Assembly (NCBI GenBank): GCA_016211195.1 | Contig: JACQSS010000006.1 | Coordinates: 1-46,473 of the forward strand | Reading direction: 5' to 3' | Origin: Candidatus Woesearchaeota archaeon | GTDB lineage: Archaea > Nanobdellota > Nanobdellia > Woesearchaeales > JAGVYF01 | DNA: 46,473 nucleotides | Part shown: one piece after another, positions 33,496 through 40,857 of the stretch | How the letters are laid out: each line of letters begins with the position of its first letter | How positions within the stretch are numbered: position 1 is the stretch's first letter | Position numbers and translations under genes: made by a program | Notes under the pieces: generated by a model | What the model saw: only the letters and a program-made list of their open reading frames with translations | What the model was told of the DNA's origin: nothing | Database searches by the model: none

Positions 33496-34845
33496 TCAAG
33501 GCATTGTATTATTTAAATGTTGCCCGAACATGCCCATCCCGCCCAGAAGTGTATGGTCACGACCAGCATACAGCTGCAGACCTACGGGAACTTTATCGAT
33601 AAGACCACAGGGAACAACGCCTGCGCAGATGCCAGCAAGATTTGCGGGAATAGTGAATGCATCATAGGCATATGCTGCTTCGGGGGATGGCAATTTCCCG
33701 AGCAGGTGCGGCAGTTCCGGCGTTGTCGGCATCGCCAGCAGGTCAACAATCTTAAACGCTTTTTCAAACTCGTCGCGTATCGCTCGGGCAGCGCGTAGTG
33801 CCTTGCGATAGTACCGGCCTTCATGCTCTGCGCAACTGATGATGCGTCCGCCAAGAATGCGACGGAGCACTTCTTCGTTGCACGCTTCTTCGATGCGCCG
33901 ACCATAGCGCCGGCCATCAAATTTCCGCGTGCCGGAGAAGAACTCCGTATACACTATGGGATAATATGCCTGCACCGCAAGCGTGACGTACCTGAAATCA
34001 AGCTCGACGAGCTTCAAGTGCTTTTCTTTTGCAACGGCCAGCACCTTTTCCTTAATGAGGCGATAGATTTTCTTGTCTGTACACAATGCTTCAAACGCAG
34101 GGGAGAGCGCAATGGTTTTCGGCAGCTGCTGCACATGGACCGGCTCCGATAGTGTCATGGGATCATTCTCACTCCGACCAGCAATAACATCAAACAGCAA
34201 TGCACAGCCAAAGGTATCGGGTGCCAATGGGCCTATCTGATCAAGGCTCATGGACAGGTCAATCAATCCATACCGCGAGACACGACCGTATGATGGTTTC
34301 ATGCCCACGATGCCGCAATGCGATGCCGGGTTCCGGATGCTGCCCCCGGTATCAGAACCCAGGGCAAGGTCACAGAAGCCCACAGCCACTGCTGCTGCGC
34401 TTCCTGATGATGAACCACCCGGAACGCGTTTCGGCGCAACGGGATTTATTGTCGGGCCAAAAGCACTGGTCTCACCCGAAATGCCGCAGGCGAATTCATC
34501 CATATTTGTCATGCCCAGCACAATGCCCCCTTCGGCAATGATCCGTTCAATAACATCTGCATTGTATGTTCCCTTGTACGCGTCCAGCGTTCGCGATGCG
34601 CATGAAATCGGCATGCCCTGCACATTGATGTTGGCTTTTACACCGAGAGTTAACCCGAACAACTTACCTTTCCTCGATCCCTTGTCCAACTCAAGCGCGC
34701 GGACCAGCGCTTCCTTTTCTGCCACGTACAGAAATGCATTGATGCGCGGATTCTCTTTCTTGATAAGAGCCAATTGGGTGCGCACATGCTCAACGCATGA
34801 CAGCTTCCCCGTCTTCAAATTTTCAAGTAACTCCTGCGTTACCAT
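33496..34845 (-). CDS. gatA: Asp-tRNA(Asn)/Glu-tRNA(Gln) amidotransferase subunit A
   Basis: GatA releases ammonia from glutamine or asparagine for tRNA-dependent amidation. The 449-residue protein has the full amidase signature: Lys70 (GVKANI), cis-Ser145 (PGGSSSGSAAAVA) and nucleophile Ser169 (GSDTGGSIRNPAS). The start is placed at 34845, where the ATG overlaps the gatC stop by 7 nt; a longer in-frame start at 34869 would run deeper into gatC. The gene order gatB-gatC-gatA fits a GatCAB complex, used in archaea mainly to make Asn-tRNA(Asn). Confidence 0.94.
   Translation of the reverse strand: MVTQELLENLKTGKLSCVEHVRTQLALIKKENPRINAFLYVAEKEALVRALELDKGSRKGKLFGLTLGVKANINVQGMPISCASRTLDAYKGTYNADVIERIIAEGGIVLGMTNMDEFACGISGETSAFGPTINPVAPKRVPGGSSSGSAAAVAVGFCDLALGSDTGGSIRNPASHCGIVGMKPSYGRVSRYGLIDLSMSLDQIGPLAPDTFGCALLFDVIAGRSENDPMTLSEPVHVQQLPKTIALSPAFEALCTDKKIYRLIKEKVLAVAKEKHLKLVELDFRYVTLAVQAYYPIVYTEFFSGTRKFDGRRYGRRIEEACNEEVLRRILGGRIISCAEHEGRYYRKALRAARAIRDEFEKAFKIVDLLAMPTTPELPHLLGKLPSPEAAYAYDAFTIPANLAGICAGVVPCGLIDKVPVGLQLYAGRDHTLLGGMGMFGQHLNNTMP
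33508..33519 (-). promoter_or_regulatory. TATA box for the S-layer-like gene
   Basis: CATTTAAATAAT on the minus strand is centred about 48 nt before the ATG at 33465 and lies within the last codons of gatA. Confidence 0.55.
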
Positions 34846-35063
34846 TTCTTCTTCTCTGCAACGATGCAATTGTCTTTTATTTTTGGCGCATTTTCCAGCA
34901 TGCGGCTGCTGAAACCATTATCGGTCTGTGTAGCACCATCCTTCCGCATTGAAGAGGGCCGTTCTGTGCCCAGCTCATAGGGGAGCTGGTCGATTTTCCC
35001 CAGCACCAGTAGGAATTCATCCATTATTTTTTTTGCTTGTTGTTCAATCTTTGTTTTGTCCAT
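34839..35063 (-). CDS. gatC: Amidotransferase subunit C (short form)
   Basis: This 74-residue protein lies between gatB and gatA and overlaps both (20 nt with gatB, 7 nt with gatA). Its C-terminus (SSRMLENAPKIKDNCIVAEKKKW) is the GatC pattern that wraps around GatA, and the N-terminal part keeps one amphipathic helix. Typical GatC proteins are 90-100 residues, so this one is short. A TTG at 35069 is an alternative start. Confidence 0.85.
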   Translation of the reverse strand: MDKTKIEQQAKKIMDEFLLVLGKIDQLPYELGTERPSSMRKDGATQTDNGFSSRMLENAPKIKDNCIVAEKKKW

Positions 35064-36432
35064 GTGCAATCCTCTGCTTCAGCAGCATTTTGACCGTGTC
35101 CGGCTTTGCCTTGCCCTTGCTCAGTGCCATGACTTTGCCCATCAGAAAATTAAGTGCTTTTTCTTCGCCAGCCAGATAATCCTTCACAGCGCTCTGGTTT
35201 TCAGCAATAACCTTCTCTGCGAGCACACCAAGTTCATCCTCCTTGCTGATAATACCCAGCCCTTGCCTGGCGACATATGCACGCGGGCTGAATGATTTTT
35301 CAGTAAGCTGCAAGAGAAGCTGCGCTGCTATCTGGTCTGTGACCTCTTTCTTCTCCACCATCTGCAGGAGTTCAATGATATACCCTTCATCCAGACCCAA
35401 TTCATGGAGCGCCTTTTCGGACGCATTGACTACTTTGAGCAGCTCGTGACGAAGCCATTTTGCTGCAAGGATGGGGTTAATGACTTTTGCAACCCTTTCG
35501 AACAATTCAGCCAATGCAAGGTCACTTGCCAGAATTCGCGCATCGATAGGCGACAAGCCCATTTTCTGGAACTTGACCACTTTGAGATGTGGTTTCTCCG
35601 GGAGGGTCTTCTGTATCGATACGAGCAGGTCTTCTGGAATGTGCAACACCGGCAAATCTGGTTCGGGAATGAACATGTAATCCAGTGCCGTCTCTTTTGA
35701 CCGCATGAAGTGTGTCATGCCATGCGCGTCCGGCGGGCTGCGGGTATGCGAGAAAACTTTCTCGCCACTGGTCACGGCATCGTGCTGGCGGCGTATCTCA
35801 CCGTCAATTGCAGCGACAATGGCCCTTATGGAATTGACATTCTTGATTTCAACCCGTGGGTGATGATCGGTACTGACATTCACATCGCATTTGATGCCTG
35901 CATTCCGGGAGACTGCCTTGATGTACGATAGTGTCGTCAGGAGACTTTCAAGCCAGAGTTTGACCTGCTCAGAGGAAGTAAAGTCTGGTTCTGTCACAAT
36001 CTCGATAAGCGGATACCCACTGCGGTTATAATCCACCAAGCCCGTTTCCGGGTCCCATCGTGCCGGGTCTTCTTCGAGATGGCACTCGCGGATGCCAATG
36101 TCCAAGTAGGAGCCATGTTCTCCCACAGGATGCGAGTAGCTGCCGGAGATAGTCATTTGATACCCTTTGGGCAAATCAGGCCAGTCATAATGCTTGCGCT
36201 GGAAGATGAGTTTCCTGTTGACAGTACAATCAAGCATCAACGAGCAGGCAAGTACCTTTTCGACTGCCTCGCCATTGGGCAACATTGGTTTGGACCCGGG
36301 CTGGCCTGTGCACCGGGGACAGACAATTGTATTAGGTAGCGCATCAGCGGCAATGGGACAGCAGCAAAAGAGTTTCTGACGTGTCCTGTTCATCGCCAGA
36401 TAACCATGTATCTCAAGCCCGATTTTTACCAT
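35044..36432 (-). CDS. gatB: Asp-tRNA(Asn)/Glu-tRNA(Gln) amidotransferase subunit B
   Basis: GatB activates the misacylated Asp- or Glu-tRNA and transfers ammonia to it. The 462-residue protein begins with VKIGLEIHGYL and has the zinc motif region (KLFCCCP...CPRCTGQPGSKP), LIFQRKHYDWPDLPKGYQ, LEEDPARWDPETGLVDYNRSGYPLIEIVTEPD and the C-terminal helical plus YqeY-like tail. It starts 1 nt after the translin gene. The GatB zinc site seems intact, with an extra Cys in the first pair. Confidence 0.95.
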   Translation of the reverse strand: MVKIGLEIHGYLAMNRTRQKLFCCCPIAADALPNTIVCPRCTGQPGSKPMLPNGEAVEKVLACSLMLDCTVNRKLIFQRKHYDWPDLPKGYQMTISGSYSHPVGEHGSYLDIGIRECHLEEDPARWDPETGLVDYNRSGYPLIEIVTEPDFTSSEQVKLWLESLLTTLSYIKAVSRNAGIKCDVNVSTDHHPRVEIKNVNSIRAIVAAIDGEIRRQHDAVTSGEKVFSHTRSPPDAHGMTHFMRSKETALDYMFIPEPDLPVLHIPEDLLVSIQKTLPEKPHLKVVKFQKMGLSPIDARILASDLALAELFERVAKVINPILAAKWLRHELLKVVNASEKALHELGLDEGYIIELLQMVEKKEVTDQIAAQLLLQLTEKSFSPRAYVARQGLGIISKEDELGVLAEKVIAENQSAVKDYLAGEEKALNFLMGKVMALSKGKAKPDTVKMLLKQRIAHGQNKD

Positions 36433-36433
36433 G

Positions 36434-37015
36434 TTATGCTTTCGCTTTCAGCTTCAGATCAAAGCAGACGTCTTCCAGCTTGTTCAGGTCGTATTTGATA
36501 CTGTCGAATTTCCTGCGCAGTTCACTTTCGCGAATGTCAAACCGGAGCAGCTCTTCATAGATTTTGTCAAGAAAATCCTTGATAACAAAAGGCTCCTTAT
36601 AGTTGCCCTTGCTTGCTGCCGCGATTGCCTTGCGGACAAGTTCACCAGACAAGTCGCACAGCCCGAGAAGGTAATAATCTGTTTCAACGCCAAGGTCTGC
36701 ACGAGTCATGAGGCGTTTGTCCCGGACGAAGTGGTAATACAACATTGCCTCGACAAATTCCTGTATGGCGACTTTGTAACTGCCCTCATGGTACATCTTC
36801 TTGTTCTTTGTCACATACTCATTGAGCAGCTTGAGCTGCCTCTGCATCTCCCTGACCAGCGCGTCTGCCTCTTTCATGTCATCCCGATGGACAGCATAGA
36901 TGACCTGCTTGGTCAGCTTGAGCACATCACGCGACTTCTTAATGAGTTCCTCACGTTGACTATCAAATTCCTTGGACTCAGCCAGCATATCTACAAAATC
37001 ATGTTTATCAAGCAT
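36434..37015 (-). CDS. Translin family protein
   Basis: The 193-residue all-helical protein matches translin: FDSQREELIKKSRDVLKLTKQVIYAVHRDD at the start, VAIQEFVEAMLYYHFV in the middle, and YLLGLCDLSGELVRKAIAAA with FDIRESELRRKFDSIKYDL near the end. Translins form octameric barrels; with TRAX they degrade RNA, and archaeal homologues bind or cut RNA. The ATG at 37015 is chosen because a TATA box lies 27 nt upstream; a longer frame would run towards the repeat element. It heads the gatB-gatC-gatA operon. Confidence 0.87.
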   Translation of the reverse strand: MLDKHDFVDMLAESKEFDSQREELIKKSRDVLKLTKQVIYAVHRDDMKEADALVREMQRQLKLLNEYVTKNKKMYHEGSYKVAIQEFVEAMLYYHFVRDKRLMTRADLGVETDYYLLGLCDLSGELVRKAIAAASKGNYKEPFVIKDFLDKIYEELLRFDIRESELRRKFDSIKYDLNKLEDVCFDLKLKAKA

Positions 37016-37035
37016 AGGCAGAAGGAAAGCGTGGT

Positions 37036-37046
37036 CTATATATAGG
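37036..37046 (-). promoter_or_regulatory. TATA box for the translin-gatBCA operon
   Basis: CCTATATATAG on the minus strand is centred 26 nt before the translin ATG, giving a leaderless transcript. Confidence 0.65.
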
Positions 37047-37084
37047 TTTCGAGTGTCATTGCGGTAAAGCAGAATCCGTGGACA

Positions 37085-37295
37085 GGCTCCATCCAGAAAT
37101 AGGTTGGCATCTTTTTTGTGATGCTCTAAAAAGGAGGAAAACAAAACGGAAGGGGATAGCTGTTAGCGAGCGCATCGAAGCTGACCACTGAAGACGCAGT
37201 CTGACTGTGCCTACGGGAGGGACCCGCTTCGTGCAAACACAACAATGAGCCGAACCGATGCCAACCCGAAGCGGAGCGGAGTTTTTGGATGGAGC
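37085..37295 (-). repeat. Inverted-repeat element, copy B (211 bp)
   Basis: This copy runs opposite to copy A. The ends are GGCTCCATCC on the left and GGATGGAGC on the right, flanking A/T-rich runs. The same internal pair is present: GGTTGGCATC at 37102-37111 and GATGCCAACC at 37257-37266. The 23 nt at 37245-37267 are identical to copy A, while the centre is longer and diverged. It fills most of the 326-nt gap between the translin gene and the ABC-type ATPase gene; apart from their two TATA boxes I see nothing else there. Confidence 0.75.
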
Positions 37296-37306
37296 AGTGC
37301 ATCCGC

Positions 37307-37319
37307 AAATATTTATAAC
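37307..37319 (+). promoter_or_regulatory. TATA box for the ABC-type ATPase gene
   Basis: AAATATTTATAAC is centred about 28 nt before the ATG at 37342 and begins 12 nt after the repeat element. Confidence 0.6.
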
Positions 37320-37341
37320 ATGACCTCTGTTTCCCTTCGCG

Positions 37342-38010
37342 ATGGGCAAAGAGAAAAAGAAGTTATTTGTTGAATGGGTAGAAATTACAAAGGACATACG
37401 CGGTTTTTCTCGGGGTTTTTCACTTGATTTTACTGCTCCGCTCACGATTCTTGTTGGGGAAAACGGAACAGGGAAATCGACGCTCCTGGACTTGATAAGA
37501 AGTCACTATACTTCATCTGGGCTATGGCAAGACGACCTAAAGGAGTACGCAAGAGTAACCGGCCTGCAAAGCCCATCTGTAAAATACTTTAATTTTCATA
37601 GCGATGATTTCAAGTATAGCACTCTCTTTGGGCCCAATATGGACGCACAGCTTGCAGCAATGAGGCGATCATCTGGTGAAGGAGTCACTCTTCAGCTGGT
37701 TGCTTGTGGCATTCTTGCTGCCAACAATTCCTTGCTTTTGCTTGATGAAGTTGCACGTGGTTATTCTCCAGCGTTCCAAGCACGCTGCGCCCAAGGGATT
37801 TACTCACTTGTTAGTAAGGGAAACCAGCTCATTGTGGCAAGTCATTCAGAATATGTCATGGAGCTTGGTTATATGCCGGACTGTAAATTGTATTCGGTAG
37901 AGCACAGAAGATATATGACTCCCAAAGAATTTTTGACAGCGCATCTTACACGTAAAAAAAAAGTAAGTGAGCTACCCTGCAGAAGCTCTAGGAAATCCAT
38001 AAAGCAGTAA
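37342..38010 (+). CDS. ABC-type/SMC-like soluble ATPase
   Basis: The 222-residue protein has Walker A GENGTGKST (about residues 38-46), a signature-like SSGEG near 113, Walker B LLLLDEV near 135 and a switch His in VASHSE near 170. It has no membrane segment, so it resembles small AAA_15/AAA_21 or SMC-like ATPases that act on nucleic acids or in defence modules, not a transporter subunit. No permease or nuclease partner lies beside it. The basic C-terminal tail is weakly conserved-looking. It stands alone behind its own promoter, next to the repeat element. Confidence 0.78.
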   Translation: MGKEKKKLFVEWVEITKDIRGFSRGFSLDFTAPLTILVGENGTGKSTLLDLIRSHYTSSGLWQDDLKEYARVTGLQSPSVKYFNFHSDDFKYSTLFGPNMDAQLAAMRRSSGEGVTLQLVACGILAANNSLLLLDEVARGYSPAFQARCAQGIYSLVSKGNQLIVASHSEYVMELGYMPDCKLYSVEHRRYMTPKEFLTAHLTRKKKVSELPCRSSRKSIKQ

Positions 38011-38071
38011 AACGATTTTTGTGCCGCGGCTATCCCAATCGCAGCAAGCTGCGGGGAATTAAACCCAGAAA

Positions 38072-38083
38072 GTATTAAAAACC
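38072..38083 (+). promoter_or_regulatory. TATA-like box for the small lipoprotein gene
   Basis: GTATTAAAAACC lies about 30 nt before the ATG at 38108. Confidence 0.45.
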
Positions 38084-38107
38084 GCGTGCTGTTGCCAGGG
38101 GTATTCT

Positions 38108-38620
38108 ATGAGAGTAAAATTACTAATAGTTGTAGCAGTACTCATGCTAATAGGTTGTGCAGGGAAAGAAAAACAGCTGCGGCACGATATGAGTAGTGAG
38201 AATGTTTTTCTCATTTCAAACATAACGGCTGAGAATGTCAGCATCAATGGCATCGGCCTTGGAGCCAGCGTTTTGGATGTTCTCAACGTCTTCGGAGAGC
38301 CAGATAACAGGAAAGAATACATCCTTGAAGGGGAGACTAATCTCGAATACGGCGTAAAGATAAATCTCAGCGATAATGGACTTATCTTCCATTTTGATAA
38401 CGGCACATTGACACGGTTTACGCTCAAGCAACCCTATACAGACCATTATCAGACAGCAACGCAACTGAATTTCACCAAGCGGGAAGTCTATGATTGGTTT
38501 GGCTTGCCTGACAAGCAGACGCCAGTACTGAATTATATGGTCTATACTTATAAGGAAAAGGGCATCGACATCTTCTTGAAAGGCAGGAACGTGAACCGGA
38601 TCAGTTTCTTCCGGGAGTGA
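38108..38620 (+). CDS. Small lipoprotein, BamE/SmpA-like repeats possible
   Basis: The 170-residue protein has a lipoprotein signal peptide with lipobox LIGC (Cys17). Two segments share a G-x-V/Y-x-x-x-x-G-x-P-D pattern (GLGASVLDVLNVFGEPD at about residues 50-66 and REVYDWFGLPDKQ at about 124-136), resembling the helix-turn of BamE/SmpA-type domains; this similarity is weak. The remainder is beta-rich. It is probably anchored at the outer face of the membrane. It converges with the histone operon, with 1 nt between stops. Confidence 0.7.
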   Translation: MRVKLLIVVAVLMLIGCAGKEKQLRHDMSSENVFLISNITAENVSINGIGLGASVLDVLNVFGEPDNRKEYILEGETNLEYGVKINLSDNGLIFHFDNGTLTRFTLKQPYTDHYQTATQLNFTKREVYDWFGLPDKQTPVLNYMVYTYKEKGIDIFLKGRNVNRISFFRE

Positions 38621-38621
38621 A

Positions 38622-38885
38622 CTACCACTTATATGCCACGACTTTTGGAAGCTCCAGATATTCGTCTTCCTTGGTTGCGGCAGTTTCTGGCTGCACTGGC
38701 GGGCTTTTCTGCTCAGGCGTGTCAAAGAGTTGTGAAAACACATCCGTTGCCTGCGGAGAGACATTCATCTCTGTCGGCGGGGGATTTTCCTGAACTGGCA
38801 CTTTGTTGATCAGACTGGATAAAAAAGCAATTACCTTTCCAATCTCTTCTTCAGAATCCCGTGTCGTGTCAATGGTAATAATCAT
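38622..38885 (-). CDS. Hypothetical small protein downstream of the histone
   Basis: An 87-residue protein with an N-terminal beta-alpha segment (MIITIDTTRDSEEEIGKVIAFLSSLI), a Pro/Gln-rich, probably disordered middle, and a short conserved-looking end (ELPKVVAYKW). No known domain is recognised. Its ATG overlaps the histone stop by 4 nt, so it is coupled to the histone and may act on chromatin; this is inference from position only. Confidence 0.7.
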   Translation of the reverse strand: MIITIDTTRDSEEEIGKVIAFLSSLINKVPVQENPPPTEMNVSPQATDVFSQLFDTPEQKSPPVQPETAATKEDEYLELPKVVAYKW

Positions 38886-39085
38886 TGTGACAACCGCAGG
38901 TCTTCCCCAAGCAATGTTTTTCTATTACAGTTCTTCATGACCTGCACAGCCTTGGCAATCAACCGCCCAGCTTCCTCTTCCAATGTCTGCATCAGCGCAA
39001 TCTTGGCTTCCATGCTGACCCGCCTTGCACCCGCTTGTTTCAGCATCCGTTCAGCTGGCGCATAGGGAAGGACATTTTTTCTCAT
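38882..39085 (-). CDS. Archaeal histone (HMf family)
   Basis: The 67-residue protein is a single histone fold: LPYAPAERMLKQAGARRVSMEAKIALMQTLEE then AGRLIAKAVQVMKNCNRKTLLGEDL. It matches the alpha1-L1-alpha2-L2-alpha3 layout of HMfA/B, including the Arg before Val in loop 1 and the RKT motif in loop 2 that contact DNA. It should dimerise and wrap DNA. The ATG has a TATA box 26 nt upstream, shared with the divergent HEPN-like gene. Confidence 0.93.
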   Translation of the reverse strand: MRKNVLPYAPAERMLKQAGARRVSMEAKIALMQTLEEEAGRLIAKAVQVMKNCNRKTLLGEDLRLSQ

Positions 39086-39104
39086 CCCCTAAATCAAGAC
39101 AAGC

Positions 39105-39117
39105 AAATTAATAAAGC
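39105..39117. promoter_or_regulatory. Shared divergent TATA box, histone and HEPN-like genes
   Basis: AAATTAATAAAGC is centred 26 nt from each of the two start codons (39085 minus, 39137 plus). One near-palindromic AT box may serve both leaderless genes. Confidence 0.55.
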
Positions 39118-39136
39118 TTTGTTTCTTCGTCATGGG

Positions 39137-39814
39137 ATGCATGACATACTCATCGAACTTGAGACTCTTTTGACAACAGTTCCAAAAGACGATAAGTTGA
39201 GCGACTACAAGAAGGAACGATTCAACAGGTGGCGGAACCGCTTGGGAACACTCTTCTCCGCACTGGAAGAAGAACGGGACAAGCTCCAGCAGATAATCAT
39301 CGCACAGGAAACAGAGCAGCGAAAGATGAAACTCATCAACGAGCTGTTCATGCATTATGGTCATCTGGACATACAGCAGATGAAACGTCTTTGCAGTCTC
39401 CTGAGAGGACAACACGCTCCGCCGAGGAAACAAAAGCTCGTGCTTCCTGAGGCCATCAGCCCGGAGATTAATGCGGACTACGATGAATTGCAGCGCTGCT
39501 TTGACGCTGGTTGTTACCGTGCTGCCATCATTCTCTGCGGTCGGATTCTGGAAACTGCACTGCATCGCAAATATTTCGAGCTCACGGGAAAGGACGTGCT
39601 GGAAACCAATCCAGGAATGGGGCTGGGCAAGGTACTGGCCAAGATCAAGGAACTGAATTATGACTTCGGGCCGGGAATAACAGAACAGATACACCTCATT
39701 AATCAGGTGCGCATCAACTCAGTGCATCAGAAACAGAACGCATTCCTGCCCACCAAGGAGCAGGCACAGGCAACTGTTTTGTACATGCTCGACGTGCTGA
39801 AAAAATTATTTTGA
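39137..39814 (+). CDS. HEPN/DUF4145-like protein with coiled-coil N-terminus
   Basis: The 225-residue protein has a charged coiled-coil part (about residues 20-85) and a C-terminal domain like DUF4145/HEPN: DYDELQRCFDAGCYRAAIILCGRILE, LGKVLAKIKELN and then QVRINSVHQK. The last contains R-x4-H, the catalytic motif of HEPN RNases. This suggests an RNA-cleaving or RNA-binding protein, perhaps a toxin or stress factor, but many DUF4145 proteins are uncharacterised. The ATG at 39137 is chosen from the TATA spacing; the upstream in-frame extension overlaps the histone gene and was dropped. Confidence 0.7.
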   Translation: MHDILIELETLLTTVPKDDKLSDYKKERFNRWRNRLGTLFSALEEERDKLQQIIIAQETEQRKMKLINELFMHYGHLDIQQMKRLCSLLRGQHAPPRKQKLVLPEAISPEINADYDELQRCFDAGCYRAAIILCGRILETALHRKYFELTGKDVLETNPGMGLGKVLAKIKELNYDFGPGITEQIHLINQVRINSVHQKQNAFLPTKEQAQATVLYMLDVLKKLF

Positions 39815-39911
39815 CCGCCTGAGGAAAGATTTTGTTCTACTGTTTATCAAGGGATTTGACACAGAGTGAATAGTGATTATAATTTACTATCAACAAGTAA
39901 CAAAAGTATAG

Positions 39912-39926
39912 AAAAATATATATATG
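39912..39926 (+). promoter_or_regulatory. TATA box for the PHPT1-like gene
   Basis: AAAAATATATATATG is centred about 36 nt before the ATG at 39955. Just upstream, an imperfect palindrome, ATAGTGATTATAATTTACTA (39872-39892), could be an operator. Confidence 0.5.
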
Positions 39927-39954
39927 ACCACCCATCACCCAAACAGTGATCCAT

Positions 39955-40317
39955 ATGACACAAACACTTGAAGAGCTTGTTGATGTTGACCTTCCAGCAT
40001 GGGGAACATATAAGTTCATCTTAGTGAAGGTCGGAGACAACAAATCAGAAAAATCAGTCCTAGTTGGACGACCTGGTTTATCCTACCATGATGACGTCTT
40101 GGCTGCGTATGCAAGAACGCTACCAGGAGGAATACAGGTTCAGAACGTCCTTGGTGGCGGCAGAATCAGAGTCAGCAGTGAAGAATTGTATGCCTACGGA
40201 TACAGCGGTTCTTTTGGAGAAGCCCCGCAAGAGGAAGTGGAGAATATCCTAAAGCAATACATAGAGCAGAACAAGCTTCCAGCCAAGCTAAAAGTTGAAA
40301 TGGGCAAAGGTTACTGA
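39955..40317 (+). CDS. PHPT1-like (Janus/Ocnus family) phosphohistidine phosphatase
   Basis: The 120-residue protein resembles the 14-kDa protein-histidine phosphatase of animals over nearly its full length: VDVD near the start, GTYKFILVKV, VGRPGLSYHDD, LGGGRI and YGYSGSFGEA. The residues used by human PHPT1 have counterparts here: Lys20 (human Lys21), His45 (catalytic His53) and Arg70 in GGGRI (Arg78). The predicted activity is removal of phosphate from His or Lys side chains. The family is best known from eukaryotes. The ATG at 39955 is preferred to a GTG at 39946. A T-rich tract follows the stop. Confidence 0.82.
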   Translation: MTQTLEELVDVDLPAWGTYKFILVKVGDNKSEKSVLVGRPGLSYHDDVLAAYARTLPGGIQVQNVLGGGRIRVSSEELYAYGYSGSFGEAPQEEVENILKQYIEQNKLPAKLKVEMGKGY

Positions 40318-40345
40318 TTTTATTTTTTTTATTTCCTCTTGTTTT
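40318..40345 (+). terminator. T-rich archaeal terminator after the PHPT1-like gene
   Basis: The stop codon is followed by TTTTATTTTTTTTATTT and further T runs. Such U-rich 3' ends are the known signals for archaeal RNA polymerase and aCPSF1 termination. Confidence 0.55.
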
Positions 40346-40393
40346 AGTAACCAACTGCTTCACTTGCAACGTCACCAGACTGCCCCTGGGAAG

Positions 40394-40429
40394 CTTTATT
40401 AACTGCTGACACTGGGTATTGGTGGTGAT
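40394..40429 (+). promoter_or_regulatory. TATA box and Shine-Dalgarno for the gene at 40434
   Basis: CTTTATTAAC at 40394-40403 lies about 35 nt before the ATG at 40434, and GGTGAT at 40424-40429, complementary to the archaeal 16S 3' end, lies 4 nt before it. Confidence 0.45.
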
Positions 40430-40433
40430 AGGC

Positions 40434-40817
40434 ATGGATCAATTGTCATTGGATGATGTTGTTTTTCTTGCGACACGATTGACCAATATACAACGGGAAG
40501 AAAATCTGTTTCAGAAAGGACCTTCAGGTGATGGCAGGAAGGTCATCACGTACCGTGCATCTTATAATGACCTGTACATGAGTGCGTTTTCCCACCCTTA
40601 TCCGGGATACGATTGCATGTATGAAGTAGTGGTACAATGCGGTGAAACAACCGTCGCCGAATATGTTCTGTTTTACGGCCCAAAAGCAAAGGATACCCGC
40701 GTGCGTGACGCGTTCCTTATGCTGGAAACAACGTATAAGACAGAGAAGGGAGACCGGGCAGAAGATGCCAAAGAGGCAATAGCCCGCGCGCGACAGCTAT
40801 TGAAGGAATTGGCGTAG
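40434..40817 (+). CDS. Hypothetical protein
   Basis: A 127-residue soluble protein with no domain I recognise. It has helical ends and a central beta-rich part (RKVITYRASYNDLYMSAF, CMYEVVVQCGETTVAEYVLF), which looks like a small alpha/beta fold. The start at 40434 is backed by a TATA box and a Shine-Dalgarno sequence. It lies between the PHPT1-like gene and mutS and seems to be its own transcription unit. Confidence 0.65.
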   Translation: MDQLSLDDVVFLATRLTNIQREENLFQKGPSGDGRKVITYRASYNDLYMSAFSHPYPGYDCMYEVVVQCGETTVAEYVLFYGPKAKDTRVRDAFLMLETTYKTEKGDRAEDAKEAIARARQLLKELA

Positions 40818-40827
40818 ATATTTATAT
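40817..40827 (+). promoter_or_regulatory. TATA box for mutS
   Basis: GATATTTATAT overlaps the stop of the previous gene and is centred about 36 nt before the mutS ATG. Confidence 0.6.
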
Positions 40828-40857
40828 CCCCAGTACCAACCTTACCCGCGAGGGGAA

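Noticed and set aside
37016-37144. Longer translin N-terminus
   Set aside because: Translin similarity begins after the ATG at 37015, and the TATA box at 37036-37046 lies inside the extension.
38011-38107. Possible small RNA in the gap after the ABC-type ATPase gene
   Set aside because: A short GCAGC-AA-GCTGC hairpin is present, but no promoter or T-tract fits a separate RNA gene.
39035-39136. Upstream start for the HEPN-like gene
   Set aside because: It would overlap the histone gene and its promoter in antisense; the ATG at 39137 has proper TATA spacing.
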